64,000 nt of DNA from Gammaproteobacteria bacterium UBA2679 (GTDB taxonomy: Bacteria > Pseudomonadota > Gammaproteobacteria > Pseudomonadales > Oleiphilaceae), in assembly GCA_002354735.1 (NCBI GenBank), contig DEMD01000016.1, positions 62,001-126,000 of the forward strand. The letters are read 5' to 3'. The notes under the pieces were generated by a model. That model was not told the origin of the DNA. It did not search any database and saw nothing but the letters and a program-made list of their open reading frames with translations. Made by a program: the position numbers and the translations under genes. Shown here in pieces: positions 8,266 through 15,003 of this stretch (position 1 is its first letter; every line of letters starts with the position of its first letter).

Positions 8266-8764
8266 TCCTCTAGCTAATCAATTGCTTTACGAAGAATATC
8301 GGGCACTCAAGTCCGAGATGCTTTTGAGAATCGCCATCCAGAATCTCACGATTCTCTGCTCGGTGGCGCTATTTATTCCCGCGGCACTTTTGATAGTCAT
8401 TCATTCGAAGCATGCGGGCGCATTGGCTTTGGCATACGCGCTGGCTAATTTGGCTCTGGCTTTGCAATGGTGTCACCAGGGGGTGCGGCAATGTGCTATG
8501 AAGCAAGCCATCCTGACACGGGATGAGGATGCAGGGCGCAGAGACTCATGGGAGGTGTGGCTGCCAACCCAGCGTCCCGCCAATCTACTCGGCTCACGCT
8601 GGTTCGTCTCGACGAAGCTGGTCTTCATGGGGCTGTGCGCAGCGTGCCTGGTACTGGCACTGAACGATTTCGGGCTGGCGCTGGTGTGTGCAGGGGCAGT
8701 GTTCGCAACAACGATTGCTGCACTATTGACCAACCCCAAGGAAGGTGTGCCGCCAGGCGAATAG
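8258..8764 (+). CDS. Small multi-pass membrane protein of the NOS operon
   Basis: I chose the ATG at 8258 because it has a GAAAGG ribosome site and overlaps the glycosyltransferase stop by eight bases, although the frame is open further upstream. The 168-residue product begins with a polar amphipathic segment (MANPLANQLLYEEYRALKSE) and then has two hydrophobic hairpins, around residues 28-70 and 118-155, giving four predicted membrane spans. I recognise no family. As last gene of the operon it could export or anchor the product, or hold the soluble enzymes at the membrane. That role is inferred only from position. Confidence 0.75.
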   Translation: MANPLANQLLYEEYRALKSEMLLRIAIQNLTILCSVALFIPAALLIVIHSKHAGALALAYALANLALALQWCHQGVRQCAMKQAILTRDEDAGRRDSWEVWLPTQRPANLLGSRWFVSTKLVFMGLCAACLVLALNDFGLALVCAGAVFATTIAALLTNPKEGVPPGE

Positions 8765-9562
8765 CCTCACATCTCTCGCAGACCGTCCGGGTATCTGCCA
8801 AGGCCGGCGCTTAGGCCAACAGCACCCGTCCATGCTGACCGATCGCTACAACACGGCGACCTCTCGACAGGGCACGGCTACGCCATTTTCCGACGGCAGT
8901 GGCTGTTTTGCTAAGCAGGGAATGCGCAAAGGCAGAACTTGGCTGAATAGTGAGAAGCAGGAACTGACGCTGAAAGAGAAAGGACTGGGTGGTATTGCAT
9001 GGCCTGACAAAACGCTTCTGCAATTGACAAGTTGGCTTACTGAAACCGGCTTGACTCTTTCTCTTCATACTCGACATCTCTCGCTGGCCTGGTGCGTACG
9101 ACAGTAGCGCGGGCGTGTTACGAACATGTGACTAATCGTGATCGGCTGTAACTGAAGTCTAGCTTACGCCTTCAACTAGGTAAAATCCCTGACTAGTTCA
9201 CCATTTGCTCAAAAAAGAATCAAGCGTATTCGGTCGCTTGTGAGCGGGCTTTCAGCGCGGGCAATACTAGCAAGTACACCTGTGGTGCACATCCGCCGAA
9301 AGGTAGATGCTGACTGTGCGATATCTATAAGTTGTATAGGGCGTAGCCATTCCTGAGACTTCTTTAACAAAAGTTAACAAATTCGCCCGTGAAGCTTGAG
9401 TCGGCTGTGTCGGCGCTCTAATATAGGCTGAAAGTTCTATGCTGTTTGAAGGCAGTTCGTGTGGTTGCAGTTTTTCATTGCTGATCACTGAAGGTCCTGA
9501 TAACCATCGACCTTCCAGGCTTTGAGGCCTGGTCATAATAACGACCTTCCCAGGACACGCGC
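8765..9562. other. 798-base gene-poor stretch before a secreted-protein gene
   Basis: Frames present here (for example 8745-9107 forward and 8811-9077 reverse) are short, lack recognisable motifs and have weak start sites. I see no convincing gene. The left part is unstructured. The right part is probably a long leader or promoter region for the gene at 9563. It has TTAAC-AAAA-GTTAA (9364-9377), a near-duplicate CGACCTTCC(C)AGG at 9508-9519 and 9542-9554, and a hairpin at 9515-9532. The function of the rest is unknown. Confidence 0.5.
9515..9532. repeat. Hairpin CCAGGC-tttgag-GCCTGG in the leader of the 9563 gene
   Basis: Perfect six-base arms separated by six bases, ending 30 bases before the start codon. 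The left arm belongs to the first copy of a CGACCTTCCAGG direct repeat whose second copy contains the AGGA ribosome site, so folding of the leader could affect translation. It could also be an operator. No U tract follows, so it is not an intrinsic terminator. Confidence 0.4.
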
Positions 9563-10177
9563 ATGAAGAATACAACCAGGCTGCTGTTAGCCTCCGCACT
9601 CGTCGCTGCGTCTGCAGCGCAGGCAGAAATCACTGCTCTCGATGATACTGGCCTCTCCCAGGTCAGTGGTCAAAGCGGCATCGTCATTGAAGCCGGTTTC
9701 GGCTTCACCAATGGCGTTGATGCTGAAGCCATCTTCGCCAATGGCACCGTTGGTGACTTCTACGATGTTGACTGGAGTCAGGCAGGCATCACCATCGATG
9801 CCTTCAAATGGATAGTCGATGTTGAAGGCGGCTGGGATCAGGCCACCAACACAGGCGCGAACACCGGCGGTTCCACAGACCTTTTCGGTGGCTTCATTGC
9901 CAAGGACATCGCCATTGCCGGCGGCGTGGATATCACCATCGATGCCACCGCCGATCTTGGTAACGTGGTTGCCAACGGCGGTGCAGTCGCTGATTCCGAC
10001 GGCGGTATCGGCATTACCTTCGCCCGCTCCCTGGTCGATTTCCGTGTAGCCGACATGGGTTTCTTCATGGAAGATGACGCCGGTTTGGGCGCGCAGTTCT
10101 CAAGCTTCGGCGGCGTTGAGCTGCTAGGCGCCCGCTTCGACGGACTCGAACTGGTCGTTCGCGGCAACGGCCTCTAG
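9563..10177 (+). CDS. Secreted LSQVSGQ-motif protein (DUF6160/FilA-like)
   Basis: 204 residues with a clear signal peptide (LLLASALVAASAAQA, cleavage near residue 21). The mature N-terminus contains 'LDDTGLSQVSGQSGI', the hallmark of a family of exported proteins from aquatic gammaproteobacteria and Acinetobacter that has been linked to filament or pilus-like surface structures (recalled as DUF6160). The remainder is rich in Gly, Ala, Asp and Ile with alternating beta-strand periodicity ('GVDITIDATADLGNVV'), and it lacks cysteine. The ribosome site AGGA lies eight bases before ATG. Its stop codon overlaps by three bases the stop of the convergent hydrolase gene. Surface or extracellular location is likely; the biochemical role is unknown. 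Confidence 0.65.
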   Translation: MKNTTRLLLASALVAASAAQAEITALDDTGLSQVSGQSGIVIEAGFGFTNGVDAEAIFANGTVGDFYDVDWSQAGITIDAFKWIVDVEGGWDQATNTGANTGGSTDLFGGFIAKDIAIAGGVDITIDATADLGNVVANGGAVADSDGGIGITFARSLVDFRVADMGFFMEDDAGLGAQFSSFGGVELLGARFDGLELVVRGNGL

Positions 10178-11157
10178 CCGATAAAATTATCGATGTGGTT
10201 CAGGATCTCTGGCACCAGGCCCACTGGCACATCGTGACCCCAGCCCTTGATCAGCTCCAGCTTGCTCCCCTTGATATTGCGGTGCAGCTGGCGGCCTGCC
10301 TTTGGGTGAACCAGCTTGTCGGCCAGGCCGTGCAGGATCAGCGTGGGTAGTTCGATGGATGCTGATTCATGGCGGATGCTGCCGGTCGCGTTGATCGCAA
10401 CCATTTGGCGAATGATCGACTTTGGCCGATAGCTGCGCTGGTAGTCCCGGGCGATTCTCGAAATGATCCGGCGCTCGGACGACGGATAACCCGGACTGCT
10501 CACCGTATTCCAGAACGCCAGGCCGCGGTTGATAGCGGCCTCCTGATGGTCCCCCTGAATGCCGCCTCCGGTTATGCGCCAGAGTGTTTTCACACTCGGT
10601 GTCGGCAGTCTTGGATGATTGTCTGAGCTCATCAGCAATATCAGTTTCGAAATCATCTCGGGATGCTTTGCTGCCAGAATCTGCGCAACCATACCTCCCA
10701 TACTGACGCCGAGCACGATCGGCTTCTCAAGCTTCAGATGCTCGATGAGCTGCCGTGTATCTTCCGCAAGATCGTGTAGTGTGTAGTCGCTCGTTACCTT
10801 GAGGCCGAGCTTATAACGCAGGAAGCCGGCTGGTGGCGATTGCATGGGACCGGGGTTATCTGCCAGCGACGAAAGACCCATTTCCCTGTTGTCGAAGCGG
10901 ATCACCCGATAGCCCAGAGCCAGCAAGCCATTCACGAACTCCGGTGGCCAGGTGGTGAGCTGGCAGCCCAGGCCCATGATAAGCAGGATCGGTGGCGCGT
11001 CCCTGGGGCCAGAGTCGCGATAGCACAGCCTGACATGTTCGAGGTCCGCGAAGTCTTCGGTATAGTTGCTGTCGTTCGGTAGGGTGTTCAGATCGAAAAT
11101 CGGATCGTGCGCCTGGTCCAAAATAGATTCTGTAGTCTGGGCTGATTTAGATGGCAA
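10174..11157 (-). CDS. Alpha/beta hydrolase
   Basis: 327-residue serine hydrolase. The triad is visible: Ser in the elbow GVSMGGM, Asp in 'LILHGLADKLVHP' and His in 'KGWGHDVP'; the oxyanion region is LLIMGLGCQLTTWP. The layout resembles aclacinomycin methylesterase-like hydrolases, which act on small esters, but the substrate cannot be assigned. There is no signal peptide. The start is TTG at 11157, supported by a GGAGACGACG ribosome site, since no ATG lies nearby in frame. It is divergent from the ECF sigma gene and shares the 167-base interval with it, so it may belong to the same stress response. Confidence 0.85.
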   Translation of the reverse strand: MPSKSAQTTESILDQAHDPIFDLNTLPNDSNYTEDFADLEHVRLCYRDSGPRDAPPILLIMGLGCQLTTWPPEFVNGLLALGYRVIRFDNREMGLSSLADNPGPMQSPPAGFLRYKLGLKVTSDYTLHDLAEDTRQLIEHLKLEKPIVLGVSMGGMVAQILAAKHPEMISKLILLMSSDNHPRLPTPSVKTLWRITGGGIQGDHQEAAINRGLAFWNTVSSPGYPSSERRIISRIARDYQRSYRPKSIIRQMVAINATGSIRHESASIELPTLILHGLADKLVHPKAGRQLHRNIKGSKLELIKGWGHDVPVGLVPEILNHIDNFIG

Positions 11158-11324
11158 AGCGTCGTCTCCTCAGGATCTGGATGCTATACAACTACGTAGG
11201 ATACTACTGATTCTCTCAGCGGTGTGGGGGAAGTCTGCATCACTATTTTTTGGGCGGGCTGATCTGTGTTTGAGATCCGTCCGTAGTCCTCGTATGTTCC
11301 ACAGAAATCAGGGTTGATTCAGTT

Positions 11325-12032
11325 ATGTCACACGCGCATAGTAATGTCGTTGCTCTTAAATCAAGGAATCTATTGGAACCGACTGACCCAGCAAATGATG
11401 CGGGCATGGATGTCGACCTCGATACGGATAGCCGGGATCTGAGCAACAGCACGCTGCCTTCTGATCACCAGGGCGAAGAGCTCGGCGAACTGCTTCGTCG
11501 CATCGCTACTGATCGTAATAAAGCCGCATTCCACATCTTCTTCAAGGAATTCGCGCCCAAGATTAAATCTTACGCCATCAAACAGGGCATGCTCGAGCAT
11601 GGTGATGAGCTGGTGCAGGAAGTCATGGTTAATATCTGGCGTCGGGCTGCACAGTTCGATTCGAGCAAGGCCAGCGCCACGACATGGGTGTATGCCATTA
11701 CGCGTAATGCCAGAATTGATATGCTGCGCAAATTCGGTCGTTCCAGTGTGGAGACCAGTGTCGATACAGAGCACCTGTGGTCCATTCCGGGCACCGATGA
11801 GCCTGTAGGGAACTGGCAGGATGGCGTGATCGCCGCGAAAGTGCGAAAATCCCTGGATGTGCTGCCTAATGAGCAGAAAGATGTGATTGCCAAGGTCTAT
11901 CTTGAAGATAAGTCGCATCAACGGGTGGCCGATGAAATGGGCCTGCCGCTGGGCACGGTCAAGAGCCGTGTGAGACTTGCGCTGCAAAAGCTGAACGTCG
12001 CTCTGGATGGCAAAGTAGAAATCAATAATTAG
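11325..12032 (+). CDS. ECF sigma factor paired with ChrR (RpoE/ECF11-like)
   Basis: 236 residues. After a polar N-terminal extension of about 50 residues, sigma region 2 is seen in 'HGDELVQEVMVNIWRRAAQF' with 'ATTWVYAITRNARIDMLRK' (core binding and -10 recognition), and region 4 in 'VADEMGLPLGTVKSRVRLALQKL' (helix-turn-helix for -35). The gene is followed after 33 bases by a ChrR-type zinc anti-sigma, the arrangement known for sigma factors that respond to singlet oxygen or organic peroxides. It would direct transcription of its own operon, including the oxidoreductase and glutathione transferase downstream. The frame has one plausible start at 11325 with AGGG 15 bases upstream. Confidence 0.9.
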   Translation: MSHAHSNVVALKSRNLLEPTDPANDAGMDVDLDTDSRDLSNSTLPSDHQGEELGELLRRIATDRNKAAFHIFFKEFAPKIKSYAIKQGMLEHGDELVQEVMVNIWRRAAQFDSSKASATTWVYAITRNARIDMLRKFGRSSVETSVDTEHLWSIPGTDEPVGNWQDGVIAAKVRKSLDVLPNEQKDVIAKVYLEDKSHQRVADEMGLPLGTVKSRVRLALQKLNVALDGKVEINN

Positions 12033-12065
12033 GCTCTACTGATTCATCTTTAGTCGTGGTTTTAC

Positions 12066-12812
12066 ATGATCAGTCACCACCCTGACATCGACCTGTTGCT
12101 GGAGTACAGCGCGGGCGGGAGTCCATTTCCGCTCGCCATGTTGTTGCACATGCACCTTCAGTACTGCAGCGCCTGTCGGCATAGTCTCCGAAAACTCGAA
12201 ATCATCGGCGGGGAATTTTTTGGCGCCAGCCCGGAGGGTCAGATTGATCCTGTGGACGAGCACGCCTTCGACCGTGTGATGGCGCTTATCGAAGCTGAAG
12301 AAACTGCCGATCTTGAAGTCGGCACGGCGGGCGTCGAGCATACCTACTTTCGGAAAAACTTCCCGCAGTCCTATGGCGCCGGTAACACCGTGTCGAGCCT
12401 AGCCCTTGAAAAGTTACTGCCCAAGCGTTTCTCTACCATCGATTGGAAACGAAAGTGGCTCGGCGTCTTTGAGCATGTCATCGCGACGGGCGGCGATAAA
12501 CCGTCGAGTGACAATGGGGCGGATGAATCGCTGCGTTGGAAGCTCGCACTGCAGCGCACCCGCAAGGGTTGCAGTGCGCCGAAGCACGTTCATAGCAACT
12601 GCGAATATACGGTCGTGCTGCAGGGTGGTTACTCAGATGCCGGCGGTGTCTATCGCGAAGGTGACTTTGTTGTTCGTACACCAGACTCGGCGCATCGGCC
12701 GAGGGCGATGGAAGATCAGGATTGTATCTGTCTCTCCTACATTCAGGGTAAAATCGGCCTTTTCAACCCGTTGTCAGGGCCACTGACCAGGTTCCGTCAA
12801 CGCTTGTCCTGA
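12066..12812 (+). CDS. chrR: ChrR-type zinc anti-sigma factor with cupin domain
   Basis: 248 residues that hold the upstream sigma factor inactive until a signal is sensed. The N-terminal zinc anti-sigma motif is at H30, C34 and C37 (HMHLQYCSAC, the HxxxCxxC pattern), and a C-terminal cupin barrel carries the metal-binding blocks 'CSAPKHVHSNCEYTVVLQGG' and 'EGDFVVRTPDSAHRPR'. In Rhodobacter ChrR, the cupin domain is needed for release of sigma in response to singlet oxygen. The same use is inferred here. No membrane segment, so it is cytoplasmic. The gene lies in an operon between the sigma factor and an NDH-2-like oxidoreductase. Confidence 0.9.
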   Translation: MISHHPDIDLLLEYSAGGSPFPLAMLLHMHLQYCSACRHSLRKLEIIGGEFFGASPEGQIDPVDEHAFDRVMALIEAEETADLEVGTAGVEHTYFRKNFPQSYGAGNTVSSLALEKLLPKRFSTIDWKRKWLGVFEHVIATGGDKPSSDNGADESLRWKLALQRTRKGCSAPKHVHSNCEYTVVLQGGYSDAGGVYREGDFVVRTPDSAHRPRAMEDQDCICLSYIQGKIGLFNPLSGPLTRFRQRLS

Positions 12813-12830
12813 TCTCTCTGGAAGCCTCTA

Positions 12831-14132
12831 ATGGATTGTCCTCGAATCGTCGTTGTCGGCGGTGGTGCCGGCGGACTTGAACTTGTCCGCAAGCTGGCGC
12901 GCCGGCTTGGTAAGAAAGGTAAGGCTGACATTCATCTTGTGGATGCGCAGCTGACCCATCTCTGGAAGCCGCTGCTGCACGAAGTGGCTACCGGTCGTCT
13001 AGATGCCAATATCGATGAACTCGATTACCGCGCGCACGCCTTCCTCAATAACTACCGTTTTCACCTTGGCCGCGTCTGCTCGGTCGATACAGCGAACCGC
13101 TATGTCTGTCTGGCAGCTATCAAGGACGCCGAGGGCCAGGTACTGCAGCCTGCTCGCAATCTGCCCTACGACTACCTCGTGCTGGCTGTCGGCAGCCGTA
13201 CCAACGACTTCGGCACCCCGGGCGTGATGGAGCACTGTTCACAGCTGGATTCACGTGAGCAGGCCGATGCCTTCCACGAACATCTCGTCAACACCTTTCT
13301 TCGGCTCAATAGCCACGCTGATGCCGGTGAGCCACCGATATTGAAAGTCGGTATCGTAGGCGGCGGCGCCACCGGCGTGGAACTGGCGGCCGAGCTTCAC
13401 AACACGACGGCGCTGCTGCGAGCCTATGGCCTTAATCTCGGCTCGGACAATCTGCAGGTCACGCTCATCGAAGCAGGCCCGCGAATTCTGCCTGCCTTGC
13501 CCGAGCGCATTACTGACGCAGTACTTCGTGAATTGTCGGAATTGAAGATCGATGTACGTCACGATACTGCGGTCACTCGCGTCACGGCAGCGGGCTTCGA
13601 AACGCGCGATGGCAGCTTCATCGAGTCCGATATCAAGGTCTGGGCGGCTGGGGTGAAAGGCCCTCAGTTTCTTTCGGAGATCGAAAGCCTGGAAACCAAC
13701 CGGTTGAACCAGATCGTCGTGCATCAGACGCTGCAGTCGAAGTCGGACCCCAACGTATTTGCAATGGGCGACTGTGCGGAGTGTATCCAGGATGACGGCA
13801 GCCGTGTACCGCCGAGGGCGCAGTCGGCACATCAGATGGCCGATACTGTGTCGGATAATCTGGTGCGCCTTGTCGAGAAGCGGCCGATGAAGAACTTCAT
13901 CTATCGCGATCACGGTTCGCTGATTTCTCTAAGCCGCTATTCTACCGTCGGCAGTCTGATGGGAAATCTCACGGGCAAGAGTATGATGATCGAAGGCTTT
14001 GTAGCCCGCTTCATGTACGTCTCGCTGTATCGGATGCACCAGGCCGCAGTCTACGGCTATCTGAAGACGCTTCTCATCATGCTGTCGTCACAGATCGACC
14101 AGTTCATTCGCCCTAAACTCAAGCTCCACTGA
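12831..14132 (+). CDS. NDH-2-like NAD(P)/FAD oxidoreductase
   Basis: 433 residues with two Rossmann folds. The FAD-binding GxGxxG is at the N-terminus (IVVVGGGAGGLELVRKLA), the NAD(P)H-binding one in 'VGIVGGGATGVELAAELH' near residue 175, and the C-terminal FAD motif in 'VFAMGDCAECIQDDG'. 'WKPLLHEVATGRLD' is the block that type II NADH dehydrogenases use near the flavin. It would pass electrons from NADH to quinones without proton pumping, at the inner membrane surface through amphipathic C-terminal helices. Located 18 bases after chrR, so it is probably made during oxidative stress. NADH versus other donor is not determinable. Confidence 0.85.
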   Translation: MDCPRIVVVGGGAGGLELVRKLARRLGKKGKADIHLVDAQLTHLWKPLLHEVATGRLDANIDELDYRAHAFLNNYRFHLGRVCSVDTANRYVCLAAIKDAEGQVLQPARNLPYDYLVLAVGSRTNDFGTPGVMEHCSQLDSREQADAFHEHLVNTFLRLNSHADAGEPPILKVGIVGGGATGVELAAELHNTTALLRAYGLNLGSDNLQVTLIEAGPRILPALPERITDAVLRELSELKIDVRHDTAVTRVTAAGFETRDGSFIESDIKVWAAGVKGPQFLSEIESLETNRLNQIVVHQTLQSKSDPNVFAMGDCAECIQDDGSRVPPRAQSAHQMADTVSDNLVRLVEKRPMKNFIYRDHGSLISLSRYSTVGSLMGNLTGKSMMIEGFVARFMYVSLYRMHQAAVYGYLKTLLIMLSSQIDQFIRPKLKLH

Positions 14133-14141
14133 GGCTTCGTC

Positions 14142-14780
14142 ATGATGCAAGTTATCGGTTCGTATACCAGTCCGTTCGTCCGTAAGGTGCGAGTCGCGCT
14201 TATCGAGCATAAGTTGCCGTTCGATTTCCGTGAAGAGACGCCCTATACCGCCGACACGCCGGTGCGAGACTTCAATCCGCTGGTGAAAGTGCCTGCCTTC
14301 GTCGATGCCAATGGTGAAACCTGGTTCGACTCTGCGCTCATTCTGGCCGTACTCGAAACACAGAAGCCCGAAGGCAGTGGCTCACTGCTACCGCAGGACC
14401 CCATGGCTCAACTGCAGGTGCGCCGTCTGGAAACGCTGGCTGACGGCATCGGTGATGCTGGCGTGCTGATGTTCATGGAGAAGAAACGTGACGAGTCAGA
14501 ACAGAGTCTCGGCTGGATTACGCGACAGCAGGAGAAGGTCGATAATGGTCTGGCCTTCTTCGAACGTTACCTCAATGAGCGCCTCGACAAGGACTTCCTG
14601 CACGACTTCGACGGGGGGCTCGGGCTGAGCACAGCGGATATCGCGCTGGTCTGTGTGCTGGAGTGGTACACGCTACGCTTCAACGCCGACTGGCGGAAGC
14701 AGTATCCCCGGCTGGCGGAATACGCCCGGCAGATTGGCGAACGGGAGAGTTTTGTGACGACGAAGCCGCCTGGGGCTTGA
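14142..14780 (+). CDS. Glutathione S-transferase, YibF-like
   Basis: 212 residues. The N-terminal thioredoxin fold carries the probable catalytic Ser in 'GSYTSPFVRKVRVALIEHKL', the cis-Pro in 'LVKVPAFV' and a glutathione-binding 'WFDSALIL' segment. A helical C-terminal domain follows ('LSTADIALVCVLEWYTLRF'). The opening closely resembles E. coli YibF. Located nine bases after the oxidoreductase, it closes the sigma/ChrR operon and probably detoxifies oxidised lipids or other electrophiles. Two adjacent ATG codons begin the frame; either could be used. Confidence 0.85.
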   Translation: MMQVIGSYTSPFVRKVRVALIEHKLPFDFREETPYTADTPVRDFNPLVKVPAFVDANGETWFDSALILAVLETQKPEGSGSLLPQDPMAQLQVRRLETLADGIGDAGVLMFMEKKRDESEQSLGWITRQQEKVDNGLAFFERYLNERLDKDFLHDFDGGLGLSTADIALVCVLEWYTLRFNADWRKQYPRLAEYARQIGERESFVTTKPPGA

Positions 14781-14819
14781 TCCCCAAAGCTGGATTAAGC
14801 AGATTGGGAAAGGTGTCGA

Positions 14820-14942
14820 ATGGCTGCAGCAACAGTCACCAGTAAAGGGCGGATTACTATCCCAGCCCGTGTGCGTGCTGACATGGAAGTAGGGCCAGGA
14901 GATCGCCTTGAGTTCGTGAAAATGGCAGAGGACCATTACTGA
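14820..14942 (+). pseudogene. Truncated AbrB/MazE-type antitoxin gene
   Basis: A 40-codon frame reads MAAATVTSKGRITIPARVRA and continues with 'GPGDRLEFVKMAEDHY', then stops at TGA 14940-14942. The 'VTSKGRITIPARVR' swapped-hairpin DNA-binding motif is diagnostic of AbrB/MazE-type antitoxins, which are usually around 70-85 residues with a C-terminal toxin-binding tail. That tail is missing here and the reading is not restored in another frame, and no toxin gene follows. It is either a relic or a minimal DNA-binding peptide. It lies between the GST gene and an Rpn nuclease gene, whose promoter overlaps the region just past its stop. Confidence 0.65.
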
Positions 14943-14947
14943 ATGGC

Positions 14948-14976
14948 TGGATGCTGTATGCATATACAGTTATGAT
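14948..14976 (+). promoter_or_regulatory. SOS-type promoter of the Rpn gene with LexA box
   Basis: CTGT-ATGCATAT-ACAG at 14954-14969 fits the gammaproteobacterial LexA operator CTGT-N8-ACAG exactly. It fills the 17-base spacer between a -35-like TGGATG (14948-14953) and a good -10, TATGAT (14971-14976). The start codon of the Rpn gene is at 15004 with an AGGAGG ribosome site at 14991-14996. LexA bound here would block the promoter, so the gene should be induced by DNA damage. Confidence 0.6.
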
Positions 14977-15003
14977 CGACGGCGAGGCTAAGGAGGGCCT
15001 AGC

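Noticed and set aside
8745..9107. 120-codon forward and 88-codon reverse frames in the gene-poor stretch
   Set aside because: No motif, no good start sites, unusual composition, and overlap with each other; treated as non-coding.
11158..11324. Self-regulated ECF promoter before the sigma gene
   Set aside because: TGATCT and TAGTCC at about 18 bases look like a variant of the known motif, but the match is too loose to list as a site.
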